Numbered from the stretch's first letter, positions 1 to 7,616 are shown. The stretch is 32,159 nt of DNA from Akkermansiaceae bacterium (GCA_903888515.1 CAISTY010000106.1:1-32159), one strand, 5' to 3'. Made by a program: numbers and translations. The notes: a model not told the origin generated them from the letters alone.

Positions 1-1
1 C

Positions 2-172
2 CGCCAGGTGGAAGTGCGGCCGATGGAGCTGGCGAAACCGGCCCCCCCCGAAAACGTGGTCACGCCGCCAGTCGATGCGGCTTCGTTGCTGGAAGAAATC
101 GATTTGCTCGCGGCGTTACCCAAGGACACGCCGATCGACATAAAAAGGGACAGTCCTCGCATGGTAACATAA
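2..172 (+). CDS. C-terminal end of an unidentified protein (partial)
   Basis: The frame is open from the window edge to a TAA at 170-172 and gives 56 residues. The piece is rich in proline and acidic residues, with a leucine-rich helix-like stretch (LLEEIDLLAALP) followed by a basic tail ending RMVT. Codon choice is GC-ending and looks coding. No domain is recognisable in so short a tail, so no function is proposed. The gene begins outside the window. Confidence 0.5.
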   Translation, partial: RQVEVRPMELAKPAPPENVVTPPVDAASLLEEIDLLAALPKDTPIDIKRDSPRMVT

Positions 173-350
173 AAGTCTGTTATTTCGTGTCTAGCGGCGC
201 TTCATTGGAGGGCGCGGCGCAGGTTTTTTGGGTATGTATTTGCCGGTGGGGAACAGGTGCAGGCACCGGGGCCGATAGCGGCGTGAATGGGGTCATTTCT
301 CTCCCATTCACAAAAAAGCGCCCCGAAATTTCCGCGCAAGTATCAATCTA
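173..350. other. Intergenic gap with one inverted repeat
   Basis: No gene is supported here. A perfect 9-bp inverted repeat (GTGAATGGG at 283-291, CCCATTCAC at 303-311) is followed on the plus strand by a run of A. It lacks a T run on the correct side for either strand, so it is not a convincing intrinsic terminator. Confidence 0.4.
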
Positions 351-593
351 TCAGGCATTCCCGAGATGTTGCCGGATCCAAGATGGATTCCTCCGGCAAT
401 CCACGACGGATCGCACACGGACGGTTGCCGATTCCACGGTGTAGTAAATGGCGAATGGAAAACGCTTTGACAGGGCGCGATGGAGGTTTTTGTATGCCTT
501 GCGGTGAATGCCGCCGAGGATCCGGAGGGAATCGATGTCCGAGTAGAGGGTATCGAGGAAATAGGTGCCTAGGCCGCGTGAAATCCCTATCAC
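351..593 (-). pseudogene. RelE/ParE-family toxin, N-terminally truncated
   Basis: The frame encodes the C-terminal two thirds of a RelE/ParE toxin. Visible are GLGTYFLDTLYSDIDSL, then SKRFPFAIYYTVE, then VVDCRRNPSWIRQHL, which is the family's usual ending. Full-length members have about 25 more residues in front of the GLG segment. Here the frame instead runs straight into the end of the antitoxin remnant, so the first strand and helix are gone. A GTG at 593 gives an 80-residue product, but the start is arbitrary. It is most likely a dead toxin whose N-terminus was lost by deletion. The family call rests on the ending motif, and loss of function is an inference. Confidence 0.6.
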
Positions 594-712
594 GCAACCA
601 AAGGCGTGATGCGTTCGAGCGCGTCGGCCTGTTGTTCGCGGGCGGCGGCGAGGTCGTGCATGTGCTGGAGGTTGAGCCAGTATTCGGGAGGGGTTCCAAT
701 GATTTCCGACAT
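590..712 (-). pseudogene. HigA-like antitoxin, C-terminal remnant
   Basis: A 40-residue frame starts MSEIIGTPPEYWLNLQHMHD and ends ITPLVA. The GTPPEYWLNLQ...DLAAARE block is the typical end of HigA/VapI-type helix-turn-helix antitoxins. An in-frame TGA lies just upstream, and bioD begins on the other strand at 796, so there is no room for the DNA-binding N-terminus. It runs directly into the toxin remnant (the TGA overlaps the toxin frame), the usual antitoxin-then-toxin order. Both halves are truncated, which marks a decayed TA module. Confidence 0.55.
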
Positions 713-795
713 ACCTGGCAGTGCTCCGGTTCACAAAACGAGCCGGCAATCGTTCCGGGATTGACCGCCCAGCCGCCAACCGCCACTCCTTGCGC

Positions 796-1446
796 ATGAG
801 CTTCTTCGTGACAGGAACCGACACCGGTGTGGGGAAAACCCGCGTCACCCGGCTGCTTCTCGAAACTTTCCGCAACGCGGGCATCGACGCGGTCGGCTAC
901 AAACCCGTCGCCTGCGGCGACCGTGAGGACGGACGGATTCTGGCTGCCGCCTCGGGCGGATTGACCATCGACGAAGTCAATCCGGTTCATTTTAAAACTC
1001 CCGTGGCACCCTTTGTCGCGGGCTTGCTTGAAAACCACTGTGTGCATCCGGCTGATCTGTTAGCCGGGTTCCGGCGTCTGGCCGCGGCGCACGCCACGGT
1101 CATCGTCGAGGGCGTGGGCGGCTGGGAAGTGCCGCTGGCGGCAAATTACCGGGTGTCCGATCTCGCCAAGGATCTGGCATTGCCCGTGATCCTGGTGGCC
1201 GCCAACCGCCTCGGTGCCCTCAACCATATCCTGCTCACCCTCGACGCCATCCGCATCAAGGGCCTGACCTGCTCGGGCATCATCCTCAACCAGCTCGACG
1301 ACGAACTCAACACCGCCATGATCACCAACAAGGGCGTGCTCGAAAACCTCATCAACGTGCCGCTGCTGGATCACCTCATCCACAATCAAGATGTGCTCAA
1401 CGAGGAGGTCGTTTGGCAATTAGGTCTCGCGGTCCCCGCGTCCTGA
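796..1446 (+). CDS. bioD: Dethiobiotin synthetase
   Basis: BioD catalyses the ATP- and CO2-dependent ring closure of 7,8-diaminopelargonate to dethiobiotin, the penultimate step of biotin synthesis, in the cytoplasm. The 216-residue product starts with MSFFVTGTDTGVGKT, which contains the GTDTGVGKT P-loop (residues 7-15). It continues with GYKPVACG (substrate-binding Lys) and VIVEGVGGWEVPL, all standard for the family, and the length is typical. The ATG at 796 places the P-loop at the very N-terminus as in relatives. A longer frame from upstream would add about 25 unrelated residues. No other biotin genes are adjacent, so the rest of the pathway must be elsewhere. Confidence 0.95.
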   Translation: MSFFVTGTDTGVGKTRVTRLLLETFRNAGIDAVGYKPVACGDREDGRILAAASGGLTIDEVNPVHFKTPVAPFVAGLLENHCVHPADLLAGFRRLAAAHATVIVEGVGGWEVPLAANYRVSDLAKDLALPVILVAANRLGALNHILLTLDAIRIKGLTCSGIILNQLDDELNTAMITNKGVLENLINVPLLDHLIHNQDVLNEEVVWQLGLAVPAS

Positions 1447-1475
1447 GCATCATCCACATAAAGGTGAAAAACGGG

Positions 1476-1504
1476 TTGACGCATCTGCCATGGCATGGTA
1501 AAAT
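1476..1504 (+). promoter_or_regulatory. Sigma70-type promoter of vapBC with a palindromic operator candidate
   Basis: A -35 box TTGACG (1476-1481) and a -10 box TAAAAT (1499-1504) are separated by exactly 17 nt. Between them is a perfect 10-bp palindrome, TGCCATGGCA (1486-1495). The decamer CATGGTAAAA occurs at 1494-1503 and again at 1510-1519. This is a plausible autoregulatory site for the ribbon-helix-helix antitoxin. The -10 box ends 6 nt before the ATG, so the mRNA is probably leaderless. Confidence 0.6.
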
Positions 1505-1510
1505 CCCATC

Positions 1511-1741
1511 ATGGTAAAAACACAGGTGCAGATTCCAGACTTGCTCTTCCGCGACGCGAAACGGCTGGCGGCGGAAAATGAAATGAGTTTTGCCGAGGTG
1601 GTGCGGCGAGGCTTGGAGGAGATCATCCGGCATCACCCGCCGGGGCGCTCGCGCTCCGACAAGTGGAGCCTGCCCGAAGCCTTCGATTTGGGCCAACCTC
1701 TGGCACCGGAAGATGAATGGACCACCCTTAGTCATGACTGA
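1511..1741 (+). CDS. vapB: VapB-type ribbon-helix-helix antitoxin
   Basis: The 76-residue protein has an N-terminal ribbon-helix-helix pattern: a beta strand (KTQVQIP), then two helices (DLLFRDAKRLAAENEM and SFAEVVRRGLEEIIR). The acidic C-terminal tail (DLGQPLAPEDEW) probably wraps the toxin. It sits 14 nt upstream of a PIN-domain toxin gene. It should bind its own promoter, where a palindrome lies between the -35 and -10 boxes. No ribosome-binding site is possible if transcription starts at or next to the ATG. The TA role is known for the family. The pairing is inferred from gene order. Confidence 0.85.
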   Translation: MVKTQVQIPDLLFRDAKRLAAENEMSFAEVVRRGLEEIIRHHPPGRSRSDKWSLPEAFDLGQPLAPEDEWTTLSHD

Positions 1742-1755
1742 TAATAATACACACC

Positions 1756-2184
1756 ATGATCAGCTTTGACACGAACATCGCCGTGTATGCGGCCAACAGC
1801 GCCTCTGCCATGCACCGTCCCGCTGTGGAGTTTCTGCAATCCCTTGCCTCCCGCCGGGATGTGGCAATTTGTGAATTGGTGTTGGTGGAACTCTATTTGA
1901 AACTGCGCAATGAAAAGATTTTCCCACGCCCGCTGACCGCCGCACAAGCGGCAACGGTTTGCCAAACCTATCGGAAAAACCAGGCATGGTCGCTCATTGA
2001 TTCAGCACCTGTGATGGACGCGGTTTGGGAACTGGCGAAGCATCGGGGATTCGCATTCCGACGCATCATTGATGCCCGGCTTGGCCTGACTCTCCGGCAG
2101 CACGGCGTATCGGAGTTTGCCACCACCAACGAAAAACACTTTGCGGGCATGGGCTTTCAGCGGGTGTGGAATCCTTTATCATAA
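1756..2184 (+). CDS. vapC: PIN-domain toxin, VapC family
   Basis: A 142-residue single PIN domain, expected to be a Mg2+-dependent RNase that cuts specific tRNA or rRNA sites when released from VapB. Acidic residues expected of the active site are visible: D5 in ISFDTNIAVY, E40 and E45 in ICELVLVELY, and D106 in FRRIIDARLG. The end (TTNEKHFAGMGFQRVWNP) matches the usual PIN ending, with N in place of the more common fourth acidic residue. The length is normal and nothing looks broken, so this TA pair is the clearly intact one in the left region. Confidence 0.88.
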   Translation: MISFDTNIAVYAANSASAMHRPAVEFLQSLASRRDVAICELVLVELYLKLRNEKIFPRPLTAAQAATVCQTYRKNQAWSLIDSAPVMDAVWELAKHRGFAFRRIIDARLGLTLRQHGVSEFATTNEKHFAGMGFQRVWNPLS

Positions 2185-2210
2185 CACCCCGCCAACCTCC
2201 CACCTTCCAC

Positions 2211-3449
2211 ATGCCCGCCAAAAATTTTCACGTCCGCCAGGCAGCCGTCTCCGCTCTGCGGGCATGGGCCAAAGGTCACGATTATGCCGAAAGCCTGGTC
2301 GAACGCCACGCCCACCGCCGCATGTTGTCGTCGCCGGACCGCGGATTGCTCCAGGCAATTCTCTTCGGAGTGTTGCGCCACCGCCGCTTGTTAGACCACT
2401 GGATAGGCAAACTCCGCGACGGCAAGCTCGACCCGGAAACGCGCGATGTCCTGCGCGTCGGACTGTGCCAGATCCTCATCCTCGGACTGCCCGATCACGC
2501 GGCGGTCAATGAAACCGTGGAAGCCGGCAAGGCCAGCGTGCGCGGCTTGGTCAATGCCGTGCTGCGCCACGCCATCACCTCGCGCAAGCGCTTGTTAGAC
2601 GACGTCGCGGACCTGCCCCCGGCGGTCGCCCTGTCCCATCCGGACTGGTTGTTCAATCGTTGGAAGGCGGCCTTTGGCAAACGTGATGCCGTTGCGCTCA
2701 TGGCATGGAACAACCAGCCATCGGTGACGTATTTCCGCGTCAATCCCCTCACCCGCGTTGTGCCGGAACTTCCCGGAAAACCATTGGATGACGCGCCGGG
2801 ATTCTATCAACTCGACGGACCGCTGCCCGGCGCCTTGCTCGCGGCGGGCTCGATCTATATTCAGGACCCCGCCACCCGGCATGCGGTTGACCTGCTAGAC
2901 CCGCAGCCCGGCGAGCACCTCCTCGACGCCTGCGCCGCGCCCGGCGGCAAGGCCTTTCTCATCGCCGCCGCGCTCGGCTCGGCCGACCACCTGGTATGCA
3001 CCGACTCCAACGAAAAACGCCTCCCGCGCCTCCGGGAAAACCTTCATCGCCTGCATGCCGGCATGGCCGCCATCGCCGTGCACGATTGGACCAAACCCGC
3101 GCCGCCCGCGTGGCATGCCGCCTTCGACGGCATCCTGCTAGACGTCCCCTGCTCTAACACCGGCGTGATCCGCCGCCGCGTCGATGTCCGCTGGCGACTG
3201 CAAGCACCCGATATCGCCAACATCGCCGCCACCCAACGCAAGATCCTCGAAAACGCCCTGCCCTGCTTGAAAGCCGGCGGTCGCATGGTCTATTCAACCT
3301 GCTCGCTCGAGCACGAGGAAAACCTCGGTCAGGTCGATGGTTTTCTAGCAGACCATCCGGAACTCATGCTCCATTCGATCCGCGTGGCCCTACCGTTCCG
3401 CGATCACACCGACGGCGCCTTCACCGCGCGAATCGAACGGCGGTCCTGA
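2211..3449 (+). CDS. rsmB: 16S rRNA (cytosine-C5) methyltransferase RsmB
   Basis: The enzyme transfers a methyl group from SAM to C5 of C967 (E. coli numbering) of 16S rRNA. The 412-residue product has an N-terminal NusB-like helical RNA-binding domain (about 5-130) and a C-terminal Rossmann methyltransferase domain. SAM motif DACAAPGGK is at 239-247. The catalytic-type cysteines lie in DVPCSNTG (C314) and YSTCS (C364). The frame stays open upstream to an ATG at 2166 that overlaps vapC, but the ATG at 2211 starts the recognisable NusB domain and avoids the overlap. It lies close behind vapC but is probably not functionally linked to it. Confidence 0.92.
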   Translation: MPAKNFHVRQAAVSALRAWAKGHDYAESLVERHAHRRMLSSPDRGLLQAILFGVLRHRRLLDHWIGKLRDGKLDPETRDVLRVGLCQILILGLPDHAAVNETVEAGKASVRGLVNAVLRHAITSRKRLLDDVADLPPAVALSHPDWLFNRWKAAFGKRDAVALMAWNNQPSVTYFRVNPLTRVVPELPGKPLDDAPGFYQLDGPLPGALLAAGSIYIQDPATRHAVDLLDPQPGEHLLDACAAPGGKAFLIAAALGSADHLVCTDSNEKRLPRLRENLHRLHAGMAAIAVHDWTKPAPPAWHAAFDGILLDVPCSNTGVIRRRVDVRWRLQAPDIANIAATQRKILENALPCLKAGGRMVYSTCSLEHEENLGQVDGFLADHPELMLHSIRVALPFRDHTDGAFTARIERRS

Positions 3450-3647
3450 GTCACCACAAGAGTTGAATCTAACCGCTCTCGCCACTCCCGCCCGCGCCAT
3501 CCAAATCCGTGCCCCAAATGATAAATCCGCAGCGGATGAAAAAAATGTCTTGCTTGAGGCTGGTTTTCGCGTATTGCCTCGCGGCGCACCGGGTTCGGTG
3601 CGCATTGCGTGGCCGTTTGTAAGGCACCGCCCTTTTCCGGTCTGCAT

Positions 3648-3690
3648 CGATGAGATGGATTGTTTGAGGTTCTTCAGACATCTCTCATCG
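3648..3690 (+). promoter_or_regulatory. Stem-loop in the leader of the DEAD-box helicase gene
   Basis: A perfect 8-bp stem (CGATGAGA at 3648-3655, TCTCATCG at 3683-3690) with a 27-nt loop lies in the 278-nt gap between rsmB and the helicase gene. A second imperfect stem (GCGCACC with GGTGCGC around 3582-3603) precedes it. There is no T run, so it looks more like a structured 5' leader than a terminator. Function is not established. Confidence 0.3.
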
Positions 3691-3727
3691 CACCGCCAGC
3701 CGCCGGTCACCGGAGGACGCTGGCCAT

Positions 3728-5008
3728 TTGAAACACATGACCCCGACCCGATTCGAGGCGTTGCCGCTGGCCGCGCCGCTCCACCGCGTTTTGCGCGAAC
3801 TCAACTACACCGTGCCCACGCCGATCCAGGCGCAGGCGATCCCCCTGCTGCTGCAAGGCCGCGACCTGTTAGGGTGTGCCCAGACCGGCACCGGCAAGAC
3901 TGCGGGCTTTGCCCTGCCGATCCTGCACGCCTTGCATGAACACCCGCGGCAGGCCCGCCCGCGATCATGCCGCACCCTGGTGCTGGCTCCCACCCGAGAA
4001 CTCGCCGGACAGGTCGGCAAAAGTTTCGCAACCTACGGCCAGCATGTCCGGTTCCGCCATACGCTCGTTTATGGCGGTGTCGGACAGGTGCCGCAAGTCA
4101 ATGCCATGCGCGGCGGTGTGGATGTGCTGGTGGCAACCCCGGGGCGCTTGTTAGATCTCATCGACCAAGGCCACATCGATCTCTCACAGGTAGAGTTTTT
4201 CGTTCTGGATGAGGTGGACCGCATGCTCGACATGGGATTTTTACGCGACGTGAAGCGCATTGTTGCGTTGTTGCCCGCGCGGCGTCAGTCGTTGTTTTTC
4301 TCGGCCACGCTGGCCCCGGACATCGTCGATCTGGCACACACCATTCTGCGGGATCCGGCGCACATCCGCATCGCTCCCGAAACAACCACCGCCGAAAACA
4401 TCGACCAGCAAGTGTGCTTCTTGACGCGCGAGGACAAACGTCCGCTGCTAGAGCAATTGCTGCGCGCCCAAGCCGGAGCCAAGGAACAGAAACTCACCAT
4501 CGTCTTCAGCCGCACCAAACACGGCGCTAACAAACTCGCCAAGAGCCTGTGCGCGGCGGGTTTTGGCGCCGATGCGATCCACGGCAACAAAAGCCAGGCG
4601 CAACGCGAGAAAGCGCTCGACCGCTTCAAACGCGGGCTCACGCCCGTGCTGGTCGCTACCGACGTCGCCGCCCGTGGCGTGGATGTCAGGGCCATTGGTC
4701 TGGTGGTGAACTATGACCTGCCTAACGAACCGGAAGCTTATGTGCATCGGATCGGCCGCACCGCGCGGGCCGGAGCCGATGGCCGTGCGGTGTCGTTCTG
4801 CTCGGAAGAAGAACTCGAATTCCTCCGCGAAATCGAAAAGATCATCCGCATGCCGATCCCCCGCTGGGACGACCATGCCTGGCACATCGAGGCCCTGGCT
4901 GAGCGCCATGCACGCGGAAAAACCGCCAGCTTCAGTAAAACACCCAAGCCATCTAACAATGGTGACCGGGGTGGCCGGAGCCGCTTTCACAGCCGCAGCC
5001 GGCGGTGA
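3728..5008 (+). CDS. DEAD-box RNA helicase, RhlE-like
   Basis: An ATP-dependent RNA-unwinding protein of 426 residues. Motifs appear in order: the Q-motif region PTPIQAQAIP (30-39), AQTGTGKT (51-58, motif I), PTRELA (88-93), TPGR (137-140), DEVD (161-164, motif II; V replaces the usual A), SAT in FFSATLAP, ATDVAARGVD (motif V) and HRIGRTAR (motif VI). A short basic, Ser/Arg-rich tail follows. A GGAGGA at 3712-3717 sits 10 nt before a TTG at 3728 but 19 nt before the first ATG (3737), which favours the TTG start. The difference is only three residues. The structured leader may point to cold or RNA-structure control, which is unproven. Confidence 0.9.
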   Translation: MKHMTPTRFEALPLAAPLHRVLRELNYTVPTPIQAQAIPLLLQGRDLLGCAQTGTGKTAGFALPILHALHEHPRQARPRSCRTLVLAPTRELAGQVGKSFATYGQHVRFRHTLVYGGVGQVPQVNAMRGGVDVLVATPGRLLDLIDQGHIDLSQVEFFVLDEVDRMLDMGFLRDVKRIVALLPARRQSLFFSATLAPDIVDLAHTILRDPAHIRIAPETTTAENIDQQVCFLTREDKRPLLEQLLRAQAGAKEQKLTIVFSRTKHGANKLAKSLCAAGFGADAIHGNKSQAQREKALDRFKRGLTPVLVATDVAARGVDVRAIGLVVNYDLPNEPEAYVHRIGRTARAGADGRAVSFCSEEELEFLREIEKIIRMPIPRWDDHAWHIEALAERHARGKTASFSKTPKPSNNGDRGGRSRFHSRSRR

Positions 5009-5377
5009 GAGGGCGGTGATCGCCAACAGTGATTTTCGGGGAGCGTCGGCGTCCCGCCGGCCGTGTTCGGCATCCTGCCGAACACTCAAAGAATATCACC
5101 TGCTGCCCGGTCATGGTGGCCACTCCCCGGTTTCCATCAATGCGTCCGTGGGCATCAATACGCATCCGCCCGTTCTGGTCATAATGGGCACCGTCAGACT
5201 CGGCATCCCCAGCAAACTGGTGGAGATGGGCTTCGATAAGGTCGGAGAGATGCTGGATAGTGGAAAGAGTGTGGGAGCTGGTGCAAACCGAACGCGTTCG
5301 TGAACAAAACTGTTAGGCGTGAAAAAATGGCAAAAAAAATTCCTTGCAGACCGCACGGGATAGCGCACGGTCTCCGC
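5009..5377. other. Gap with a REP-like hairpin, a possible coding relic and a cassette-type core site
   Basis: Three things are visible. First, a perfect 10-bp hairpin at 5063-5085 (GTGTTCGGCA, loop TCC, TGCCGAACAC) follows the helicase gene. Second, the minus strand over about 5075-5300 carries a protein-like but stop-interrupted stretch (AHYDQNGRMRIDAHGRIDG), perhaps a dead gene. Third, GTTAGGC at 5311-5317 matches the integron core GTTRRRY and is followed by an A-rich spacer and ATG. No intact gene is supported. Confidence 0.4.
5063..5085. repeat. REP-like hairpin
   Basis: A perfect 10-bp stem (GTGTTCGGCA / TGCCGAACAC) with a 3-nt TCC loop; the other strand reads GGA. It has the same core as the hairpins near 23.6 kb and 32 kb. 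It lies 55 nt after the helicase stop codon and could also end transcription. Confidence 0.55.
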
Positions 5378-5620
5378 ATGAAGACAATCACAGCTACTTC
5401 CGCCCGTTCAGACCTCTACAGGGTCATTGATTCTGCGGTTTCCGATCACGAACCGGTCCACATTACCGGGAAGCGTGGCAATGCCGTTTTGGTTGGCGAA
5501 GCTGACTGGAGGGCGATTCAAGAGACATTGTACCTTGTCAGCATACCAGGAATGAGAGACTCGATCCGCAATGGGATGGAAGAACCGATCGCAAACTGCA
5601 GCCGGGAGATTGACCTGTGA
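5378..5620 (+). CDS. Phd/YefM-family antitoxin
   Basis: An 80-residue antitoxin with the Phd/YefM fold signature at its start (MKTITATSARSDLYRVIDSAVSDHEPVHIT), then KRGNAVLVGEADWRAIQETLYL, and a C-terminal toxin-binding tail rich in acidic residues. The frame is open further upstream, with another ATG at 5327 directly after the cassette-like GTTAGGC. The ATG at 5378 matches the family N-terminus. Its last bases overlap the toxin start by 4 nt (GTGA), which implies translational coupling. In the family the dimer represses its own promoter. Confidence 0.85.
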   Translation: MKTITATSARSDLYRVIDSAVSDHEPVHITGKRGNAVLVGEADWRAIQETLYLVSIPGMRDSIRNGMEEPIANCSREIDL

Positions 5621-5880
5621 GCTACGAACTGGTCTACACCACACAGGCGAAGAAGGATGCGAAAAAACTCAAGGGCAGTTCCTTGGCCAAGAAGGCCAGG
5701 CAGTTGCTAGATTTAATCGGTGAGAATCCATTCGCAGATCCACCGCCATTTGAGGCACTTGTTGGAGATCTTAGGGGAGTCTATTCACGGCGCCTTAATA
5801 TCCAGCATCGCTTGGTCTATCAAGTATACGAAGAGGAACGGATAGTCAAAATCATTAGACTATGGACGCACTACGAATAA
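5617..5880 (+). CDS. yoeB: Txe/YoeB-family mRNA interferase toxin
   Basis: An 87-residue RelE-superfamily toxin of the Txe/YoeB type, expected to cut mRNA in the ribosomal A site. It starts at GTG (5617), overlapping the antitoxin TGA. Family landmarks are YTTQAKKDAKKL at the N-terminus, the central NPFADPPPFEALVGDLRGVYSRRLN block, HRLVYQVYEEERIVKI, and the C-terminal RLWTHYE carrying the conserved His-Tyr. The length is normal and no residues seem lost. Base composition is more AT-rich than the flanking helicase gene, which fits horizontal transfer. Confidence 0.88.
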   Translation: MSYELVYTTQAKKDAKKLKGSSLAKKARQLLDLIGENPFADPPPFEALVGDLRGVYSRRLNIQHRLVYQVYEEERIVKIIRLWTHYE

Positions 5881-6518
5881 ACGCCCGACAAGACATGGCT
5901 GAACAACCGGCGTTTAGCTCTTGGATGCGCTAATTGTATTAAGGCCAATTGCGTTTGCGTTCTGTCAGGAGATTGTGAATGGCCCCAATGGACAGATTGA
6001 CCTAATTGTGGAAAGAGTCCCTGATTTTGCAGTTCGCTATCGTAAGTTTCCCACCATTGGCACGATTCCCGACAATAATCTACAACCAAGGACCCAACAA
6101 GTCGCGGATGGCAAGACGCCAGAATCCCCGCAACCACACCACTAACACAAACCAATCACGCGTCTGCCATCGCTCAGACGTTGGCAGACCATGAACGCTG
6201 CTGAATTGAACACAGTGGTTGCTGTATTGGGCTGCCCCGCTGCGGCTGGGCTTTCGGCGGCAGCGGAGAAGGCAGGCTGGTACACAGGCGAACGCGGGCT
6301 AGCGCCCGCGTCGCTGACTTTTATCGTTACTCTGGCAAAGCGACACAGTAGGGGATTTCGGAGGCGGCAAACAACAGGCGAGGATGCCCGTTGGCCCTGA
6401 CAGCCGGGACGGCAATCCTCCCCTCGGAGATAGGAGATCGAGGATCATCCACAATCTCTTCCTCTTCTCTTCACCAATGACTAATGACCAATGACCACTC
6501 CTACCCTCTATTCGAAGG
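5881..6518. other. Repeat-rich gap with a possible gene fragment
   Basis: Right after the toxin stop lies an inverted repeat (TAAACGCC with GGCGTTTA, about 5879-5919). From TTG 5921 a short frame reads DALIVLRPIAFAFCQEIVNGPNGQIDLIVERVPDFAV, which resembles the start of small DUF6941-type proteins but soon loses sense. It is probably a broken gene. At about 6157-6189 two alternative hairpins overlap (CGTCTG/CAGACG and GTCTGCCA/TGGCAGAC). From 6440 to 6505 there is pyrimidine-rich simple sequence with TAATGACCA/CAATGACCA repeats. No intact gene is seen. Confidence 0.35.
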
Positions 6519-7616
6519 TCACTCCTTTGTCAGCTTTGTCAGCTTCGTCACATCCCATGCGGGCACTCCGAGATCGGCGGCGATTTCGTTGAACTCGGTC
6601 ACTTCCGCTGCGGTGAAGAGCAGTCCGCCCGCCTGATCGGATTGTTTGCGGGCGGCTGCTTCGATCTGGCCCGGAAGCATCGCACCTTCATTGCCGTGAC
6701 CGAGGATGTCATCGAGCACCGCCTTGAGGTTGTCGATCTGACTGCGACCACAGGCAAAATCGCCTGCGGAAATCGCTTCCGGGTGGATCACTTGAAAATA
6801 GAAAACCGGGGTGTTCTTTTCACCTTGGGCGACAAGTTTGCGGCCGCGCAGAGTCGGCAGCGAGCCACCTATGAGGGCACCGAAAATTTCATTGAGCAGG
6901 CACATGCCATATCCCTTGTGACCGCCAAAGGGCAACAGCGCCGCAACCGCATCGGGATCGGTGGTGGCGTTGCCATGGGCGTCCACGGCGGCACCCGGCG
7001 GCAGGGATTTCCCTTCGCGTTTCAACGCCTGCACGCGTCCCATCGCCACGGTGGACGTCGCCCAGTCCATCACGATCGGGAAACCACCGGCTTTGCTGTT
7101 AGGGATGCCCCATGAATGCGGGTTGGTGCCGAGCGTGGGGAATTTCCCGCCGAAGGGCACCACTTCGGCAAGCGCCGATGTGCAATTCGTATAAGCATAG
7201 TAGCCGCGCTCAGCGGCTTCCATCACATAACCGCCGCCCCATAAATAGTGGAACGCGTTGTCCACGGCAATCTGCGCGATGCCATATTGGTCGGCCAACT
7301 CGATGCCGCGGTCGATCGCCCGATAGGCCACCGACTGGCCGAGTTTCTTGTGGGCGTTCCACCGCTCGCTGGCCGGAAACCGCGATGGCAACACCTCGAT
7401 TTCCGCACCCGGCACACAGCCGCCCACGGCCGATCCGAACAAGTGATCGAGGTGCAGCGCCTTGAGCGCGTGGTGAGTGCGGATGCCGTGGCGGGCGGCC
7501 TCGGCCGCGAGCTTGGCACCCTCGGTGGCTTCCTGGCGCGTGTAGCCGCGGGCCTGATAGGCGCGCGCCACCAGCGCGTCGTGGTCGGCGCGGGGGATGA
7601 CGAGGAATTCGGACAT
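6519..7616 (-). CDS. Ldh2-family NAD(P)-dependent malate/L-lactate-type dehydrogenase
   Basis: A 365-residue oxidoreductase of the Ldh2/YlbC/MDH2 family, which reduces or oxidises 2-oxo/2-hydroxy acids with NAD(P) in the cytoplasm. Landmarks are the N-terminal helices with RHGIRTHHALKAL (substrate-binding region), DNAFHYLWGGGYVMEAAERGYYAYTNCTSALAEVVPFGG, TNPHSWGIPNSK and FPIVMDWATSTVAMGRV, and later PFGGHKGYGMCLLNEIFGALIGG. The true substrate cannot be read from sequence. The start is set at the ATG for MSEFLVIPRADH. An in-frame ATG ten codons upstream (7646) is possible and would leave a 10-nt gap to the cyclophilin gene, with which it may be co-transcribed. Confidence 0.85.
   Translation of the reverse strand: MSEFLVIPRADHDALVARAYQARGYTRQEATEGAKLAAEAARHGIRTHHALKALHLDHLFGSAVGGCVPGAEIEVLPSRFPASERWNAHKKLGQSVAYRAIDRGIELADQYGIAQIAVDNAFHYLWGGGYVMEAAERGYYAYTNCTSALAEVVPFGGKFPTLGTNPHSWGIPNSKAGGFPIVMDWATSTVAMGRVQALKREGKSLPPGAAVDAHGNATTDPDAVAALLPFGGHKGYGMCLLNEIFGALIGGSLPTLRGRKLVAQGEKNTPVFYFQVIHPEAISAGDFACGRSQIDNLKAVLDDILGHGNEGAMLPGQIEAAARKQSDQAGGLLFTAAEVTEFNEIAADLGVPAWDVTKLTKLTKE

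Noticed and set aside
283..311. Inverted repeat as an intrinsic terminator
   Set aside because: The stem is followed by A rather than T on the plus strand and has no T run on the minus strand either.
343..1047. Long minus-strand frames opposite bioD and its upstream region
   Set aside because: They are antisense shadows; only the part at 351-593 has toxin-like sequence, and bioD on the plus strand explains the rest.
2166..2210. Earlier in-frame ATG for rsmB
   Set aside because: It overlaps vapC and adds 15 residues with no resemblance to the NusB-like N-terminus, so 2211 was chosen.
5879..5921. TAAACGCC/GGCGTTTA repeat as a full attC site
   Set aside because: At about 43 nt it is shorter than normal attC sites, and its core departs from GTTRRRY. 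It is kept only as a supporting hint.
6157..6193. Overlapping hairpins ending in GTTGGCA before an ATG as an attC site
   Set aside because: The core is imperfect, no matching 5' box was found, and the following frame is not protein-like.
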